A stretch of 64,000 nucleotides of DNA, from positions 134,162-198,161 of the forward strand of contig JAIXQF010000004.1 of NCBI GenBank assembly GCA_027484085.1, written 5' to 3'. The notes below the pieces were generated by a model. The model was given only the letters and a program-made list of their open reading frames with translations. It was not told the origin of the DNA and ran no database searches. Source of the stretch: Actinomycetales bacterium (GTDB lineage: Bacteria; Actinomycetota; Actinomycetes; S36-B12; UBA5976). Made by a program: the position numbers and the translations under genes. Positions 1-11,408 of the stretch are shown here, piece by piece; position 1 is the first letter of the stretch, and every line of letters begins with the position of its first letter.

Positions 1-1603
1 AGCACAAACTGATCAGGTAGCACTAGCGGAATTGCAGGATGCCTTTTCAGGTTCACTTGAGTTTGGTACGGCTGGTTTGCGTGGCGCATTAGGTGCTGGT
101 CCAAATCGAATGAACCGCGTATCAGTTTTACAGGCAGCTTCAGGTTTAGCGCAGTACTTAGTTCAACAAGGCTTTGCAGGCCGAAAGGTTGTAATTGGAT
201 TCGATGCTCGCTACAACAGTGACGTCTTTGCCAGCGACACCGCGTTAGTTATGTCAGGCGCCGGTCTCCAACCGATTGTCTTTTCACATGTAGTTCCCAC
301 ACCTGTTCTCGCGTTTGCAATACGTAATCAAGATGCTTGTGCAGGTGTCATGGTCACTGCAAGTCACAACCCACCTCAAGACAACGGATACAAGGTTTAT
401 TTGGGTGATGGCCGACAGATTGTTTCGCCAGCCGATAAAGAGATTGCATCATTCATCAAATCCGTTTCGGATGTCAGACTCATTAATCAGGGTGAAGTTG
501 GAAACATAGTTCAAGACGATGTCGTTCAAACGTACGTGGACCTGACATCGCAGTTGATAATTTCTGGTCCAACCAATGAACTGCAACGCAAAGCAGTGAC
601 TTCGGTTTATACGGCGATGCACGGAGTTGGTTGGAATACTTTGAAATCTGTATTTCAAAAATCTGGGTTTACCGAACCGATTGCGGCAATTGAACAACGC
701 GACCCAGATCCAGCTTTTCCAACCGTGGCATTTCCTAACCCAGAAGAAAAGGGTGCGCTCGATATATCCATTGCGCTTGCCGAAGCTCAAAATGCAGATG
801 TGTTGATTGCAAACGATCCTGATGCCGATCGCTTGGCAATCGCAGTGCCAGACTCAACCGGAAGTTGGATCACGCTACGCGGTGATCAAATTGGTGCATT
901 ACTTGGTTGGTGGATGATCGAACGGGCAAACTTGGCTGGAAATGATATGTCCGGCACCTTTGCAAATTCCATCGTTTCATCCATGTTGCTGGAACCTATT
1001 GCAAAGTCAGCTGGACTTAAGTACGAATCCACTTTGACTGGATTCAAGTGGGTATCAAGAGTTGAAAACTTAGTTTTTGGATATGAAGAAGCACTGGGAT
1101 ATTGCGTAGATCCACAGAATGTCAGTGACAAAGACGGTATTTCCGCAGCTGCGATGTTTATGGAAATGCTGGCGCACTTACAAGGTGTTAACCGCACTGT
1201 TTGGCAGGTCCTTGAAGAATTGGCGAAAGCCTTCGGCCTGCATGCAACCGATCAAGTTTCAATTCGTGTTACAAGCAGTGCCCAAGTAGTGAAAACGATG
1301 CTGGGAATACGGACGAATCCACCCAAGCAAATCGGCAATTTACAAGTTATTGGAATTGATGACTTAGCAACCGGACATGGAAACTTACCCGCAACGGATG
1401 CTGTAATCATTCACCTTGCCGGTGAAAATCAAGTTGAAAAAGCGCGAGTGATTATTCGCCCGAGTGGCACCGAGCCGAAGATTAAGTGCTACTTAGAGGT
1501 TGTAGTTCGTGGTGACGATTTAGAGATTGCTCGACAGACGGCAGATAATGAGTTAAGGCTTATCGCAGCTGATGCTAAGCCATTACTAAGCGGAGGCAAC
1601 TAA
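1..1603 (+). CDS. phosphohexomutase (phosphoglucomutase/phosphomannomutase/phosphopentomutase family), 5' end truncated by window edge
   Basis: ORF open to the left edge in frame; motifs FGTAGLRG, TASHNPPQDNGYK, NDPDADRLAIA, RPSGTEPKIK. Confidence 0.9.
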   Translation, partial: AQTDQVALAELQDAFSGSLEFGTAGLRGALGAGPNRMNRVSVLQAASGLAQYLVQQGFAGRKVVIGFDARYNSDVFASDTALVMSGAGLQPIVFSHVVPTPVLAFAIRNQDACAGVMVTASHNPPQDNGYKVYLGDGRQIVSPADKEIASFIKSVSDVRLINQGEVGNIVQDDVVQTYVDLTSQLIISGPTNELQRKAVTSVYTAMHGVGWNTLKSVFQKSGFTEPIAAIEQRDPDPAFPTVAFPNPEEKGALDISIALAEAQNADVLIANDPDADRLAIAVPDSTGSWITLRGDQIGALLGWWMIERANLAGNDMSGTFANSIVSSMLLEPIAKSAGLKYESTLTGFKWVSRVENLVFGYEEALGYCVDPQNVSDKDGISAAAMFMEMLAHLQGVNRTVWQVLEELAKAFGLHATDQVSIRVTSSAQVVKTMLGIRTNPPKQIGNLQVIGIDDLATGHGNLPATDAVIIHLAGENQVEKARVIIRPSGTEPKIKCYLEVVVRGDDLEIARQTADNELRLIAADAKPLLSGGN

Positions 1604-2274
1604 TGGACCGAAATCAATTAGCAAAACTGATTGATCACACTCTTCTTAAGCCAGAAGCAATAAATTCTGATGTAGTTGCCCTTTGTGCCGAAGCTGCGGA
1701 ATTAGGAACCTTCTCGGTTTGTGTCTCGCCAACCTTTGTTTCGCTAGCGGCAGCAAATGTTTCCAACGGCGTAAAGGTCGCGACAGTGTGTGGCTTCCCA
1801 AGCGGAAAACATGAAGCCGAAATCAAGGCAGCTGAAGCGAAACTCTCGGTCGCGCAGGGAGCCCACGAAGTCGACATGGTTATCGATGTGGGCCGAGCCA
1901 TCATGGGGGATTGGGATTACTTAGAGGCTGAGGTCGCAGCAGTTCGTAAGGCAACGGATGGCGCATTGCTAAAAGTAATTTTGGAAACTGCAGCACTCAC
2001 AGACGAGCAGATTGCCAAGGCTTGCCAAAGATGTGAAAGCGCTGGCGCTGACTTCGTTAAGACGGCGACCGGCTTTCATCCAGCTGGTGGTGCTGATGTT
2101 CGGGCAATCAAGATCATGCACGAAACAGTTGGCGGACGCCTAGGCGTAAAAGCCTCAGGTGGAATCCGCAATATTGAATTTGCAACCGAACTAATCGCAG
2201 CCGGAGCAACTCGCCTTGGACTTTCCAGCTCGCGCGCGATCCTTGATGGTGTCGCAGCTACGGGAAGTTATTAA
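1603..2274 (+). CDS. deoC: deoxyribose-phosphate aldolase
   Basis: [10 protein letters not shown]-terminus, [31 protein letters not shown] motifs. Confidence 0.95.
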   Translation: MDRNQLAKLIDHTLLKPEAINSDVVALCAEAAELGTFSVCVSPTFVSLAAANVSNGVKVATVCGFPSGKHEAEIKAAEAKLSVAQGAHEVDMVIDVGRAIMGDWDYLEAEVAAVRKATDGALLKVILETAALTDEQIAKACQRCESAGADFVKTATGFHPAGGADVRAIKIMHETVGGRLGVKASGGIRNIEFATELIAAGATRLGLSSSRAILDGVAATGSY

Positions 2275-3359
2275 GCGCCAACCTGTTCGCGAAGTCTGGC
2301 ATAGCCAGGCTTGATCACATGGTTGATGATGTCTAATCTCTGATCAAATGGCAGGAATGAACTTTTCATGCCATTAACGGTTAGCCACTCTAAGTCCCGC
2401 AAAGAGTAATCAAAAGCCTCAACAAGAGATGTCATTTCAGCTGACATCGAAGTATCTGACATCAATCGGTTGTCAGTATTTAGCGTGACTCGGAAATTCA
2501 ATTTACGAAGTAAACCAATTGGATGTTCAGAAATACTTGCAGCTGCTCCGGTATCAACATTTGATTTAGGACAAAGTTCAAGCGGGATCCGTCGATCACG
2601 AACATATGCCGCTAATTTGCCGAGAGTTACCGAACCATCAGGATTAGTAGTGACATCATCAATAATTCGAACTCCATGGCCTAAGCGTTCGGTGCCACAG
2701 AACTGAATTGCTTCCCAAATACTCTTCAAACCAAAAGCTTCGCCGGCATGGATGGTGAAATGAGCATTCTCTCGCTGCAGATACTGGAATGCCTCAAGAT
2801 GTTCAGTTGGAGGGTAACCAGCTTCTTTTCCGGCAATGTCGAAACCAACAACACCACGATCGCGATATTCGACTACAAGTTTTGCAATTTCAAGTGAGAC
2901 ATCAGCCATGCGCATTGCAGTTAATAACGCAACAACTCGAATAGTTTTTCCGGCGGCTTTAGCGGCAGCTTCACCATGGGCAAACCCAATCAAAACGTTG
3001 TCAATAACTTCGCGGTAACTCAAGCCTTTTGCGGTGTGTAATTCAGGCGCGAATCTAATCTCTGCGTAGACAACGCCGTCTTCAGCTAGGTCCTGGGCAC
3101 ATTCGCTTGCAACTCGTTGTAATGCATCCGGAGTCTGCATTACGCCAACGGTATGTGCAAAAGTTTCTAAATAGATTTCTAGTGAACCTTGCACTGCAGT
3201 ATGAAACCAATCACTAAGCTGCTCTTCATTGTCATAAGGCAACGCGGTGTAGTTGTGCTGCTGTGCGAGTTCCAAAATTGTTTTTACTCTAAGCCCACCA
3301 TCTAAGTGGTCATGTAACAGAACCTTTGGAACAGCCTTAATTACGGCCGGCGAAATCAT
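2271..3359 (-). CDS. add: adenosine deaminase
   Basis: [35 protein letters not shown] motifs. Confidence 0.93.
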   Translation of the reverse strand: MISPAVIKAVPKVLLHDHLDGGLRVKTILELAQQHNYTALPYDNEEQLSDWFHTAVQGSLEIYLETFAHTVGVMQTPDALQRVASECAQDLAEDGVVYAEIRFAPELHTAKGLSYREVIDNVLIGFAHGEAAAKAAGKTIRVVALLTAMRMADVSLEIAKLVVEYRDRGVVGFDIAGKEAGYPPTEHLEAFQYLQRENAHFTIHAGEAFGLKSIWEAIQFCGTERLGHGVRIIDDVTTNPDGSVTLGKLAAYVRDRRIPLELCPKSNVDTGAAASISEHPIGLLRKLNFRVTLNTDNRLMSDTSMSAEMTSLVEAFDYSLRDLEWLTVNGMKSSFLPFDQRLDIINHVIKPGYARLREQVGA

Positions 3360-3712
3360 GCTTCCTCATCTCGATTTGCAAGTTCTGGAGAAAATGCTGG
3401 TACGCAGATGGCTACATAATGCGCATCTTCGCGAGTCAGGTAGCGAACCTTTTCACCAGCTCGCGTAATTAGCGCTTGACCGGCACCAACTGTAATTGTT
3501 TTGCCTTCATGTTCAACATCAATCGACCCAGTGATTACGATCGTGAATTCATCAAATGCTGGAGCTTGTGCTGGTTCAGACCAGCCGGCGGGAGCGTGCA
3601 TAACGGCAATCGATACATCGTCATCGCCAGTTTTGACTCGACCGACAAACTCGGCAATTGATTTCCCCCCAGGTACTGGAATCATGGTTGGTTCGCTAAT
3701 TAATTCAGGCAT
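3356..3712 (-). CDS. small cupin-domain protein
   Basis: 118 aa, cupin-like pattern ([29 protein letters not shown]); overlaps add start by 4 nt. Confidence 0.7.
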   Translation of the reverse strand: MPELISEPTMIPVPGGKSIAEFVGRVKTGDDDVSIAVMHAPAGWSEPAQAPAFDEFTIVITGSIDVEHEGKTITVGAGQALITRAGEKVRYLTREDAHYVAICVPAFSPELANRDEEA

Positions 3713-3749
3713 GTATTCAGACTACTTGGGAAAGATTTACAAACAAGTA

Positions 3750-5045
3750 CTAGACAACCCGATCAATGATTAAAGGTAAACGTTGCGAGATTTCGGATTC
3801 GACTCCAATTTCAAAGCCCTGCATTAATACTTCGTGGGCGGCCGCAAATCGTTCCGGTTCGTCAGTATGCAGAGTAAATAACTTCTGGCCCGCAACAACA
3901 GGCTCCCCATGGCCAACATGCCATTGAATTCCAGCGCCAAACTGCACCGCATCTTCTTTTCTGGCCCGACCAGCACCAAGTCGCCAACTAGCCATCCCAA
4001 CAGACAAAGCATCTAACTTGGTCAAGTAACCAGATTTTTCAGCAACCACATCTTGAGTCTCGCGGGCCGTAGGAAGCGGCACAGATAGATCTCCGCCTTG
4101 CGCAGTGATCATGGCGCGCCAAACATCCATCGCTGATCCATCAGATAGAGCAGTCGCTGGATCTTTTAATCCCGAAACACCACTTGCTTCGATCATTTCT
4201 CGCGCCAAAGTTACGGTGAGTTCAACGACATCAGCAGGTCCGCCGCCAGCTAGTACATCAATCGACTCTTGAACCTCTAAAGCATTTCCAGCCGTTCTAC
4301 CCAATGGCACGTCCATGGCAGTTAGCAGTGCTCGAGTTGTTACACCAGCATCGTTGCCGATCCCAACCATAGTTTCGGCAAGCTCACGTGCTTGTTCGAC
4401 TGTTTTCATGAATGCCCCAGAACCGACTTTCACATCGAGTATCAGCGCACTAGTGCCTTCTGCGATTTTCTTGCTCATGATGGATGCCGAGATAAGCGGA
4501 ATTGATTCAACTGTGCCAGTCACATCGCGGAGTGCGTAAATACGACGATCCGCGGGGGCAAGCGTTTGGCTGGCAGCACAGATAACTGCGCCAGTTGAAT
4601 TAAGCACCTCAAACATTTCGGCATTCGTAAGACTTGCTCGCCACCCTTTAATGGACTCAAGTTTGTCTAACGTGCCACCGGTGTGACCAAGCCCTCGGCC
4701 GGAAAGTTGCGGAACACTAACGCCACAGGCTGCAACTAATGGTGCAAGTGGCAGTGTGATTTTGTCGCCGACGCCGCCGGTGGAATGTTTATCTGCAGTT
4801 GGACGGCCAAGCTTGGACCAATCCATAGTTTCGCCAGAATCTATGTAGGCCTTTGTCCAGCGCACGATCTCTCGACGATTCATGCCATTTAGCAAAATCG
4901 CCATTGCCATGGCAGACATTTGTTCTTCAGCAATTACGTTTCGCACATATGCATCTACGAACCAGTCGATCTGTGAATCCGAAAGTTCCTGGTGATCGCG
5001 TTTTGCAGCAATGAGTTCTACCGCAGCAAATGGTTCAGTCCTCAT
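3750..5045 (-). CDS. deoA: thymidine phosphorylase
   Basis: KHSTGGVGDKITLPLAPLVAACG and LSGRGLGHTGGTLDKLESI signatures. Confidence 0.95.
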   Translation of the reverse strand: MRTEPFAAVELIAAKRDHQELSDSQIDWFVDAYVRNVIAEEQMSAMAMAILLNGMNRREIVRWTKAYIDSGETMDWSKLGRPTADKHSTGGVGDKITLPLAPLVAACGVSVPQLSGRGLGHTGGTLDKLESIKGWRASLTNAEMFEVLNSTGAVICAASQTLAPADRRIYALRDVTGTVESIPLISASIMSKKIAEGTSALILDVKVGSGAFMKTVEQARELAETMVGIGNDAGVTTRALLTAMDVPLGRTAGNALEVQESIDVLAGGGPADVVELTVTLAREMIEASGVSGLKDPATALSDGSAMDVWRAMITAQGGDLSVPLPTARETQDVVAEKSGYLTKLDALSVGMASWRLGAGRARKEDAVQFGAGIQWHVGHGEPVVAGQKLFTLHTDEPERFAAAHEVLMQGFEIGVESEISQRLPLIIDRVV

Positions 5046-5120
5046 TTGGTTTCACAACCAATACTGAATGTGGCTTTTGATTTCACTCGGGGAAGTGTCA
5101 TATCAATAAGGTTAATGCGT

Positions 5121-5516
5121 TTAAAGTCGATCCGTTAGATCATGCGCGCCAAATGCATCAGGCAATATTTCAGACATTGACTTAATGCCCGATACCGAAT
5201 CAAGCAGGCAATCTGGACCGCCATGCTCCCAGAGCAACTGTCGGCAGCGACCACATGGCATGAGTGCATTGCCATGACGATCCACACATGCAACTGCAAC
5301 TAGCTTTCCGCCACCTGTACTGATCAAACTTGATATCAGGCCACACTCAGCGCAAAGCGCGACACCGTATGCAGCGTTCTCAACATTGCATCCCGAGACG
5401 ATTCGGCCATCATCAACAAGCCCAGCGACACCAACTGGAAAGTTTGAGTAAGGGGCGTAAGCCTTTGACATCGCTGCACTGGCAGCCGATCGTAATTCAT
5501 CCCAATTGATTTCCAT
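5121..5516 (-). CDS. cdd: cytidine deaminase
   Basis: CNVENAAYG...CAEC and PCGRCRQ zinc motifs. Confidence 0.95.
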   Translation of the reverse strand: MEINWDELRSAASAAMSKAYAPYSNFPVGVAGLVDDGRIVSGCNVENAAYGVALCAECGLISSLISTGGGKLVAVACVDRHGNALMPCGRCRQLLWEHGGPDCLLDSVSGIKSMSEILPDAFGAHDLTDRL

Positions 5517-6730
5517 TAGTGATGATCGCCCTTTCGATATGGAATACCGTCAGCAGCTGGCGGTCTCAGATTCTGCGAAGCAGTAGCCAGAACCAAAAGT
5601 GTTGTGATGTAAGGCGCAACCTGGGCAACTTCAGGTGGGAACGAAGTTGCTGAGAAGTACGCACCAATCATTACGGATCCAAGAAGCAAGAAACCAATTG
5701 CAGAGTTGCGACGAGCCCGACGAAGCATCAAGGCACCAATTGCAAACAGAATTACAGCGCCAAGCAAAATCAAACCTTTAACGTTTTGATTTCCGGTATC
5801 AATTAATCGCAAAGTATCGATATAACCAAACATCATTGCACCAGCTGCCGTGCCACCTGGTCGCCAGTCACCAAAGATCATGGTGGCCAAACCAATGTAT
5901 CCACGACCGGCAGTGTTTCCATTGCGGTAGATCGTCGATGCAATGGATAGGTACGCGCCACCAAGTCCAGCAAGCATTCCGGAGAAAACAACAGCAGCGT
6001 ATTTGAACTGCACAACCTTCACGCCTAGTGAATCGGCAGCCCAAGGGTTTTCACCGGCACTACGTAGGCGCAAACCAAAGGCAGTTTTCCAAAGCAAGTA
6101 ACTGGTTATTGCAAAAAGCAGGAACGTAATGATCGTTAGTAGTGACATGTTGTAGAACAAGCCAGCCAAGATTCCAGCAAAGTCACTTACAAAGAAAATG
6201 CCTTTTTCATGCAGCGAACTCAATGGTTCAACCAAGGAGTTAAATGTGAATGTTGGAATTTCACCCTTAATTGGTGGCGACTGAGCCTGACCACCACCGG
6301 GGGCGTTTGTGAACAACAAGATTGCCAGGAACTTAGTTAAGCCAAGTGCCAAGAGATTGATTGCAGTTCCAGCAATAATCTGATCCACACCGAACGTGAC
6401 CGCAGCTACGGCAAGTAGCAAGCCGCCGATGGCACCAAAGATAACTCCGGCTAACACGCCCGCCCAAACTCCCCATTGCCAACCAGCCCAGCCGGCACCA
6501 AAAGTTCCAAGAATCATCATGCCTTCAAGGCCAATGTTGATTACGCCAGCGCGTTCGGCCCAGATACCAGCAAGACCAGCAAGTGCAATAGGAGAAGCAA
6601 ACACTAAAGCTTGGGCAATAGTTACCGTGCTGGTGAGGTCACCATTTCCAGTAATTGTCCGCGTGATCGAAAGCATCGTGATTGCGGTGAATGCAGCACC
6701 TATAAATCTGCGTGACTTTAAGTAGGTCAT
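5516..6730 (-). CDS. nucleoside-type ABC transporter permease
   Basis: multi-TM, GVINIGLEGMMILGTFGAGW typical of BMP/Nup permeases; operon context. Confidence 0.88.
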   Translation of the reverse strand: MTYLKSRRFIGAAFTAITMLSITRTITGNGDLTSTVTIAQALVFASPIALAGLAGIWAERAGVINIGLEGMMILGTFGAGWAGWQWGVWAGVLAGVIFGAIGGLLLAVAAVTFGVDQIIAGTAINLLALGLTKFLAILLFTNAPGGGQAQSPPIKGEIPTFTFNSLVEPLSSLHEKGIFFVSDFAGILAGLFYNMSLLTIITFLLFAITSYLLWKTAFGLRLRSAGENPWAADSLGVKVVQFKYAAVVFSGMLAGLGGAYLSIASTIYRNGNTAGRGYIGLATMIFGDWRPGGTAAGAMMFGYIDTLRLIDTGNQNVKGLILLGAVILFAIGALMLRRARRNSAIGFLLLGSVMIGAYFSATSFPPEVAQVAPYITTLLVLATASQNLRPPAADGIPYRKGDHH

Positions 6731-7812
6731 ACTGATGCCTCCTGCTTAGCTAATGCTTTAGCAACATTTGTTTGCTCACTCTTAACTTGGTATCGCCTTA
6801 CTACTTCGTAAGAGATGACCACAACGATCACAATCAGCCCCTGCATAATCGTGGAGATTTCTCTTGGAACACCTTCCAGAACTAGCTGACCACTAGAGAT
6901 ATCCAAGAACGCCCAGAGAATCGCACCAAGTGCAATGCCAAGCGGATTGTTTCTACCTAGCAATGCAATTGCAATACCGATGAAGCCCCAATCGGTTGGG
7001 AACTGCAACGTGTAGGAACCAGTGTCACCAAGAAGATAAGGAAGACCAACTAATCCTGCTACTGCGCCAGAGAGCAACATCGTTACATAGATCATGCGGT
7101 TTGATTGCACACCACTAGTACGCGCAGCGGTTGCAGATTTTCCAGTAGCGCGAAGATCGAAACCAAAGCGAGTTCGATTCAGCAAGAACCAATAACCAAC
7201 ACCGATAATTATCGAGATAAAGAAGAAGCCATAAATTGGAGTTCCAGAATCAATGAAGGCACTTCCGCGCAACATGCCAGTTTCTGGAATTGGCTTTGTG
7301 CCTCGAATGTTCAAGCTGGTTTCAGTACCAATGCTGGTGCGAACGATTATGTAACTGATGATTCCAATTGCAATGAAGTTCAACATGATTGTTGAGATAA
7401 CTTCGCTCACGCCTCGAGCTACCTTCAACCAAGCCGATATGCCTGCCCAAACTGCACCGACAAACATCGCAACAATGATTGTGACAGTGACTGATGCAGT
7501 TTTTGGCAAAGTTAAGTTGCTAGCAACGACTGCACCAGCTAACGCACCCAGAACATACTGACCATTAACACCAATGTTGAATAGGTTCATCTTGAAACCG
7601 ATAGATACTGCCAAAGCACTTAGGAAGTAAATAGTTGCCAAGTTGAGCATCAAGGACATGGCACGGGGTGAAGTTCCGTAATTCCACATTGAGGCGAAAA
7701 CGGTTGAAACGCTAGCGCCGATAACTGTCAGGATCACTGCAGTTGCGGCCAGGGAGACGATTAATCCAATTCCTGGTGCAATCAGACTGATTCCAATTCT
7801 TCGGAGATTCAT
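6727..7812 (-). CDS. nucleoside-type ABC transporter permease
   Basis: FNIGVNGQYVLGALAGA motif; 4-nt overlap with neighbour. Confidence 0.88.
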   Translation of the reverse strand: MNLRRIGISLIAPGIGLIVSLAATAVILTVIGASVSTVFASMWNYGTSPRAMSLMLNLATIYFLSALAVSIGFKMNLFNIGVNGQYVLGALAGAVVASNLTLPKTASVTVTIIVAMFVGAVWAGISAWLKVARGVSEVISTIMLNFIAIGIISYIIVRTSIGTETSLNIRGTKPIPETGMLRGSAFIDSGTPIYGFFFISIIIGVGYWFLLNRTRFGFDLRATGKSATAARTSGVQSNRMIYVTMLLSGAVAGLVGLPYLLGDTGSYTLQFPTDWGFIGIAIALLGRNNPLGIALGAILWAFLDISSGQLVLEGVPREISTIMQGLIVIVVVISYEVVRRYQVKSEQTNVAKALAKQEASV

Positions 7813-9338
7813 TAGGCAGCCTCTCCAGCACCGGTCATTGCGGTACCAAGTTCTTGTGGGGTAACAGTTGCTGGATCAGCATCTGCGACAAACTTGCCTC
7901 GAAGTAAAACCTTAATGTTGTCGCTTAATCCAATTAATTCATCAAGATCAGCAGATACCAATAAGACTGCCAATCCTGCCTGCCGAGCATTGCGGATGTG
8001 ATCCCAAATTGCGGCTTGTGCGCCAACATCAACACCACGAGTCGGATGGGCAGCAATTAGAAGTTTTGGCTCACCAGACATTTCACGTCCAACGATCAGT
8101 TTCTGTTGGTTTCCACCTGAAAGTGCACTGGCTAAAACATCGATACTTGGTGTGCGCACATCGTATTCAGCAACAATTCGCTTGGTGTCAGCCTTTGCGC
8201 TGCGCGGAGTAAGCCAAATGCCGTTGGCATTAGGTGTCCTAGTTTGATGTCCTAGCATGCGATTTTCCCAAAGTGGAGCGTCCAGCATCAATGCCTGGCG
8301 ATGCCGATCTTCTGGAATAAATCCAATTCCCAATTCTCGACGATGACGAGTGGATTTATTGGTGATGTCTTCGTCCTTGAATTGAACGCGTCCGGTGGCA
8401 GATTCAATACCCATCAAGGCATCAAGGATTTCTGCTTGACCATTTCCTTCTACGCCAGCGATGCCGACAATTTCGCCAGCTCGAATTTGGAATGAAATGT
8501 CATCAACAATTGCCTTACCACCTTTTGCAAATACCGAAAGGTTTTCGACTTTAAGTACAACTTCATCTTGAATCGTGTCGCCAACAGCCTCAGGAGTTGG
8601 AAGTTCATTACCAACCATCATTTCAGCGAGGTCTCGCGCCGAAACGGTTTGAGTGTGTGGATTCACGCTGCCGACCGTTGTACCTTGACGGATTACTGTG
8701 ATCTCATCAGCGATCGACAGCACCTCATCAAGCTTGTGGCTGATGAAGATAACTGTGAGACCTTCTTTTTTCAGATCACGAAGTGTGTTAAACAATTCAT
8801 CAACTTCATGCGGAACCAAAACTGCAGTTGGTTCATCCAAAATCAAAATCTTCGCGCCGCGGTACAAAACTTTAAGGATTTCGATTCGTTGTCTATCACC
8901 AACACCAAGTTCGCTAACAAGAATATCTGGATCAATAGCCAATCCATTTTCTGCAGCGATATCTGAGATCTGTTTACGAGCTTTTGTGAAATCTAGACGC
9001 ATACCGTTTTTCGGTTCGCTACCTAAAACAATGTTTTCTAAAACCGTAAAGTTATCGGCCAACATGAAATGCTGATGCACCATTCCGATACCAGCATCAA
9101 TTGCATCTGACGGAGAGTTAAAAACTAGGTCTGTGCCATTAATCGAAATTGTGCCTTCATCAGCTTTTTGCATTCCATAAAGGATCTTCATCAAGGTTGA
9201 CTTGCCGGCGCCGTTTTCACCAACGATGGCATGCACTGTTCCGGAAGCGACCTTCAGATTGATGTCGCTGTTTGCGATTACACCTGGGAATCGTTTCCAG
9301 ATCCCATTGAGTTCAACGGCTAGTGAACTTTGGCTCAT
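7812..9338 (-). CDS. nucleoside-type ABC transporter, duplicated ATP-binding protein
   Basis: GENGAGKSTLMKIL, ILDEPTAVL, ALSGGNQQKLIVGREMS. Confidence 0.93.
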   Translation of the reverse strand: MSQSSLAVELNGIWKRFPGVIANSDINLKVASGTVHAIVGENGAGKSTLMKILYGMQKADEGTISINGTDLVFNSPSDAIDAGIGMVHQHFMLADNFTVLENIVLGSEPKNGMRLDFTKARKQISDIAAENGLAIDPDILVSELGVGDRQRIEILKVLYRGAKILILDEPTAVLVPHEVDELFNTLRDLKKEGLTVIFISHKLDEVLSIADEITVIRQGTTVGSVNPHTQTVSARDLAEMMVGNELPTPEAVGDTIQDEVVLKVENLSVFAKGGKAIVDDISFQIRAGEIVGIAGVEGNGQAEILDALMGIESATGRVQFKDEDITNKSTRHRRELGIGFIPEDRHRQALMLDAPLWENRMLGHQTRTPNANGIWLTPRSAKADTKRIVAEYDVRTPSIDVLASALSGGNQQKLIVGREMSGEPKLLIAAHPTRGVDVGAQAAIWDHIRNARQAGLAVLLVSADLDELIGLSDNIKVLLRGKFVADADPATVTPQELGTAMTGAGEAA

Positions 9339-9402
9339 ATGGCTTTGACCGCGCCTTTCAGAAATTGTTACTACCTAAACTTACGACTTTCCGAACCAAA
9401 AA

Positions 9403-9437
9403 GTGAGGCTCGGGTGGAAATTCCACCCGAGCCTCAC
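9403..9437 (-). terminator. rho-independent terminator between the substrate-binding protein gene and the ABC ATPase
   Basis: 16-bp perfect inverted repeat GTGAGGCTCGGGTGGA/TCCACCCGAGCCTCAC followed on the minus strand by TTTTT. Confidence 0.85.
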
Positions 9438-9449
9438 GGTAATGATTTA

Positions 9450-10508
9450 TTACTGAACGGTTGTACCAACTACAACTTCGCCGGACTTGATCTTCTCTGC
9501 AGCAGCATCAGCAGCAGCAGCGAATTCAGATACAGCAGAGTTAGATGTTGCGTAACCTACGCCATCCTTTGATAGGTCGAAGTTCTGGACGCCAACTAGT
9601 GGTGCACCATCAACAACAGCCTTGATGACATCGAATACAGCTACGTCAACGCGCTTCAACATGGATGTCAAGATGATGTCCTTGTATTCAGCAAGTGCTG
9701 GAACTGTGTACTGATCAGAGTCAACACCGATTGCCCATACAGTTGCTCCGCCATCAGCAGCAGCCTTTACAGACTGGAACATACCTAGACCGGAACCACC
9801 AGCAGCAGCATATACAACGTCTGCACCGTTGGCGATCATGCCATCAGTCGCAGTCTTTGCCTTTTCAGGCACGTTCCATGCTGTGTTGTCGCCTGCAGCG
9901 CCCATGTACTTGGATTCGATCTTGATGTCTGGGTTAACAGACTTTGCACCTTCGATATAACCAGCTTCAAAAGCCTTGATTAGATCGATTTCCATGCCAC
10001 CAATGAAGCCAATTACGCCTGACTTGGATGCAGTTGCTGCAATAACGCCAGTTAGGTATGAACCCTGCTCTGCAGCAAAGACTAATGAGCCAACGTTTGC
10101 GGAATCAACAACTGAGTCAACAATTGCGAAAGTTGTTTCTGGGTACTTTGGAGCAACTGCAGCTAATGCTGTGCTGTATGCGAAACCAACTGCGATAACT
10201 GGGTTGTATCCACCATCAGCAAGAAGGGTTAGAAGTTCTTCGCGAGTTGCATCAGTTGCACTTGAACCTGAGTTAACTTCCTTGATTTCTACACCAAGTT
10301 CAGTCTGAGCCTTTGAAAGACCAGCGAATGCAGCATCGTTGAACGAGCCGTCACCCTTACCATCTTGGTCATAGGCCATACCAACTTTGACGCTTGAAGT
10401 CGGAGCCGTAGGCTCTGCACTTTCAGCGGTTTCGCCACTTGATCCACAAGCTGCAAGTGCCAATGAGGCTACAGCTAGGACTGAGGCAAGTTTTACACCC
10501 TTCAACAC
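9450..10508 (-). CDS. BMP-family nucleoside-binding lipoprotein
   Basis: lipobox ASLALAACGSS; BMP family VGMAYDQDGKGDGSFNDAAFAGL; likely GTG start at 10508 behind AGAGGAG. Confidence 0.88.
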   Translation of the reverse strand: MLKGVKLASVLAVASLALAACGSSGETAESAEPTAPTSSVKVGMAYDQDGKGDGSFNDAAFAGLSKAQTELGVEIKEVNSGSSATDATREELLTLLADGGYNPVIAVGFAYSTALAAVAPKYPETTFAIVDSVVDSANVGSLVFAAEQGSYLTGVIAATASKSGVIGFIGGMEIDLIKAFEAGYIEGAKSVNPDIKIESKYMGAAGDNTAWNVPEKAKTATDGMIANGADVVYAAAGGSGLGMFQSVKAAADGGATVWAIGVDSDQYTVPALAEYKDIILTSMLKRVDVAVFDVIKAVVDGAPLVGVQNFDLSKDGVGYATSNSAVSEFAAAADAAAEKIKSGEVVVGTTVQ

Positions 10509-10720
10509 GGAGGGCTCCTCTCTTAACAACACTGCGACAGTCGCAATATCTATAGAAATTGTACGTTGTAGGACTTTTTGGTGCGCGCCTGGAGTACATA
10601 TTTTGATAAGTGCAATAAAGCCGTTACTTAGGGAATCGGCGTTATGTAACACCAGTCACACTGATAACAAAATCCCCAGCCGAGCGATTGTTTTTGAGGT
10701 TCGCCAGTTATTGTGATGAC

Positions 10721-11359
10721 GTGCGCACACTTATTACTGAACATCCATTGATTTCTCATAAGCTCACTGCTCTGCGAGATGAGCGAACAGACTCTCCAAC
10801 TTTTCGTCGGTTAGCTGATGAACTAGTCATGCTGCTGGCCTATGAAGCTACTCGTTCAATTCGTGTGGAACCTGTGACTGTGCAAACTCCGGTTGCTCCT
10901 GCGCAAGGGGTGCGACTATCTGCTCCAACTCCAGTTGTGATTCCAATTTTGCGTGCCGGACTCGGAATGCTCGATGGTATGACGCGATTGCTACCAACTG
11001 CGGAAGTTGGCTTCCTTGGCATGGTTCGAGATCACGATACTTTGCAGCCAACAACTTATGCAGATCGAATTCCTGGGGACTTGAAAGGTCGTCAAGTATT
11101 TTTACTTGATCCAATGTTGGCTACCGGTGGAACTCTGATTGCCGCGATTGATTTGATGTTAAAACGCGGTGCTAATCAAATTACAGCGATCTGCTTGCTA
11201 TCAGCCCCGGAAGGTATCGCCGCCGTTGAAGCTGCACTCGCAGGACGAGATGTTGATGTCACGTTAGTGACAGCAGCAGTTGATGAGAAGTTAAACGAAA
11301 AGGGTTACATCGTTCCGGGCTTAGGCGATGCCGGAGATCGTCTATTCGGCGTCGTTTAA
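10721..11359 (+). CDS. upp: uracil phosphoribosyltransferase
   Basis: [36 protein letters not shown] motifs; GTG start chosen at 10721. Confidence 0.95.
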   Translation: MRTLITEHPLISHKLTALRDERTDSPTFRRLADELVMLLAYEATRSIRVEPVTVQTPVAPAQGVRLSAPTPVVIPILRAGLGMLDGMTRLLPTAEVGFLGMVRDHDTLQPTTYADRIPGDLKGRQVFLLDPMLATGGTLIAAIDLMLKRGANQITAICLLSAPEGIAAVEAALAGRDVDVTLVTAAVDEKLNEKGYIVPGLGDAGDRLFGVV

Positions 11360-11408
11360 CTTATTTTCTAAATATGCGCTTCCTCTTGTAACGCGAGAGA
11401 ATAAGACG

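Noticed and set aside
449-790. Minus-strand and other short ORFs inside long conserved genes throughout the window
   Set aside because: Shadow frames of well-supported CDSs with no recognisable domains or ribosome-binding context.
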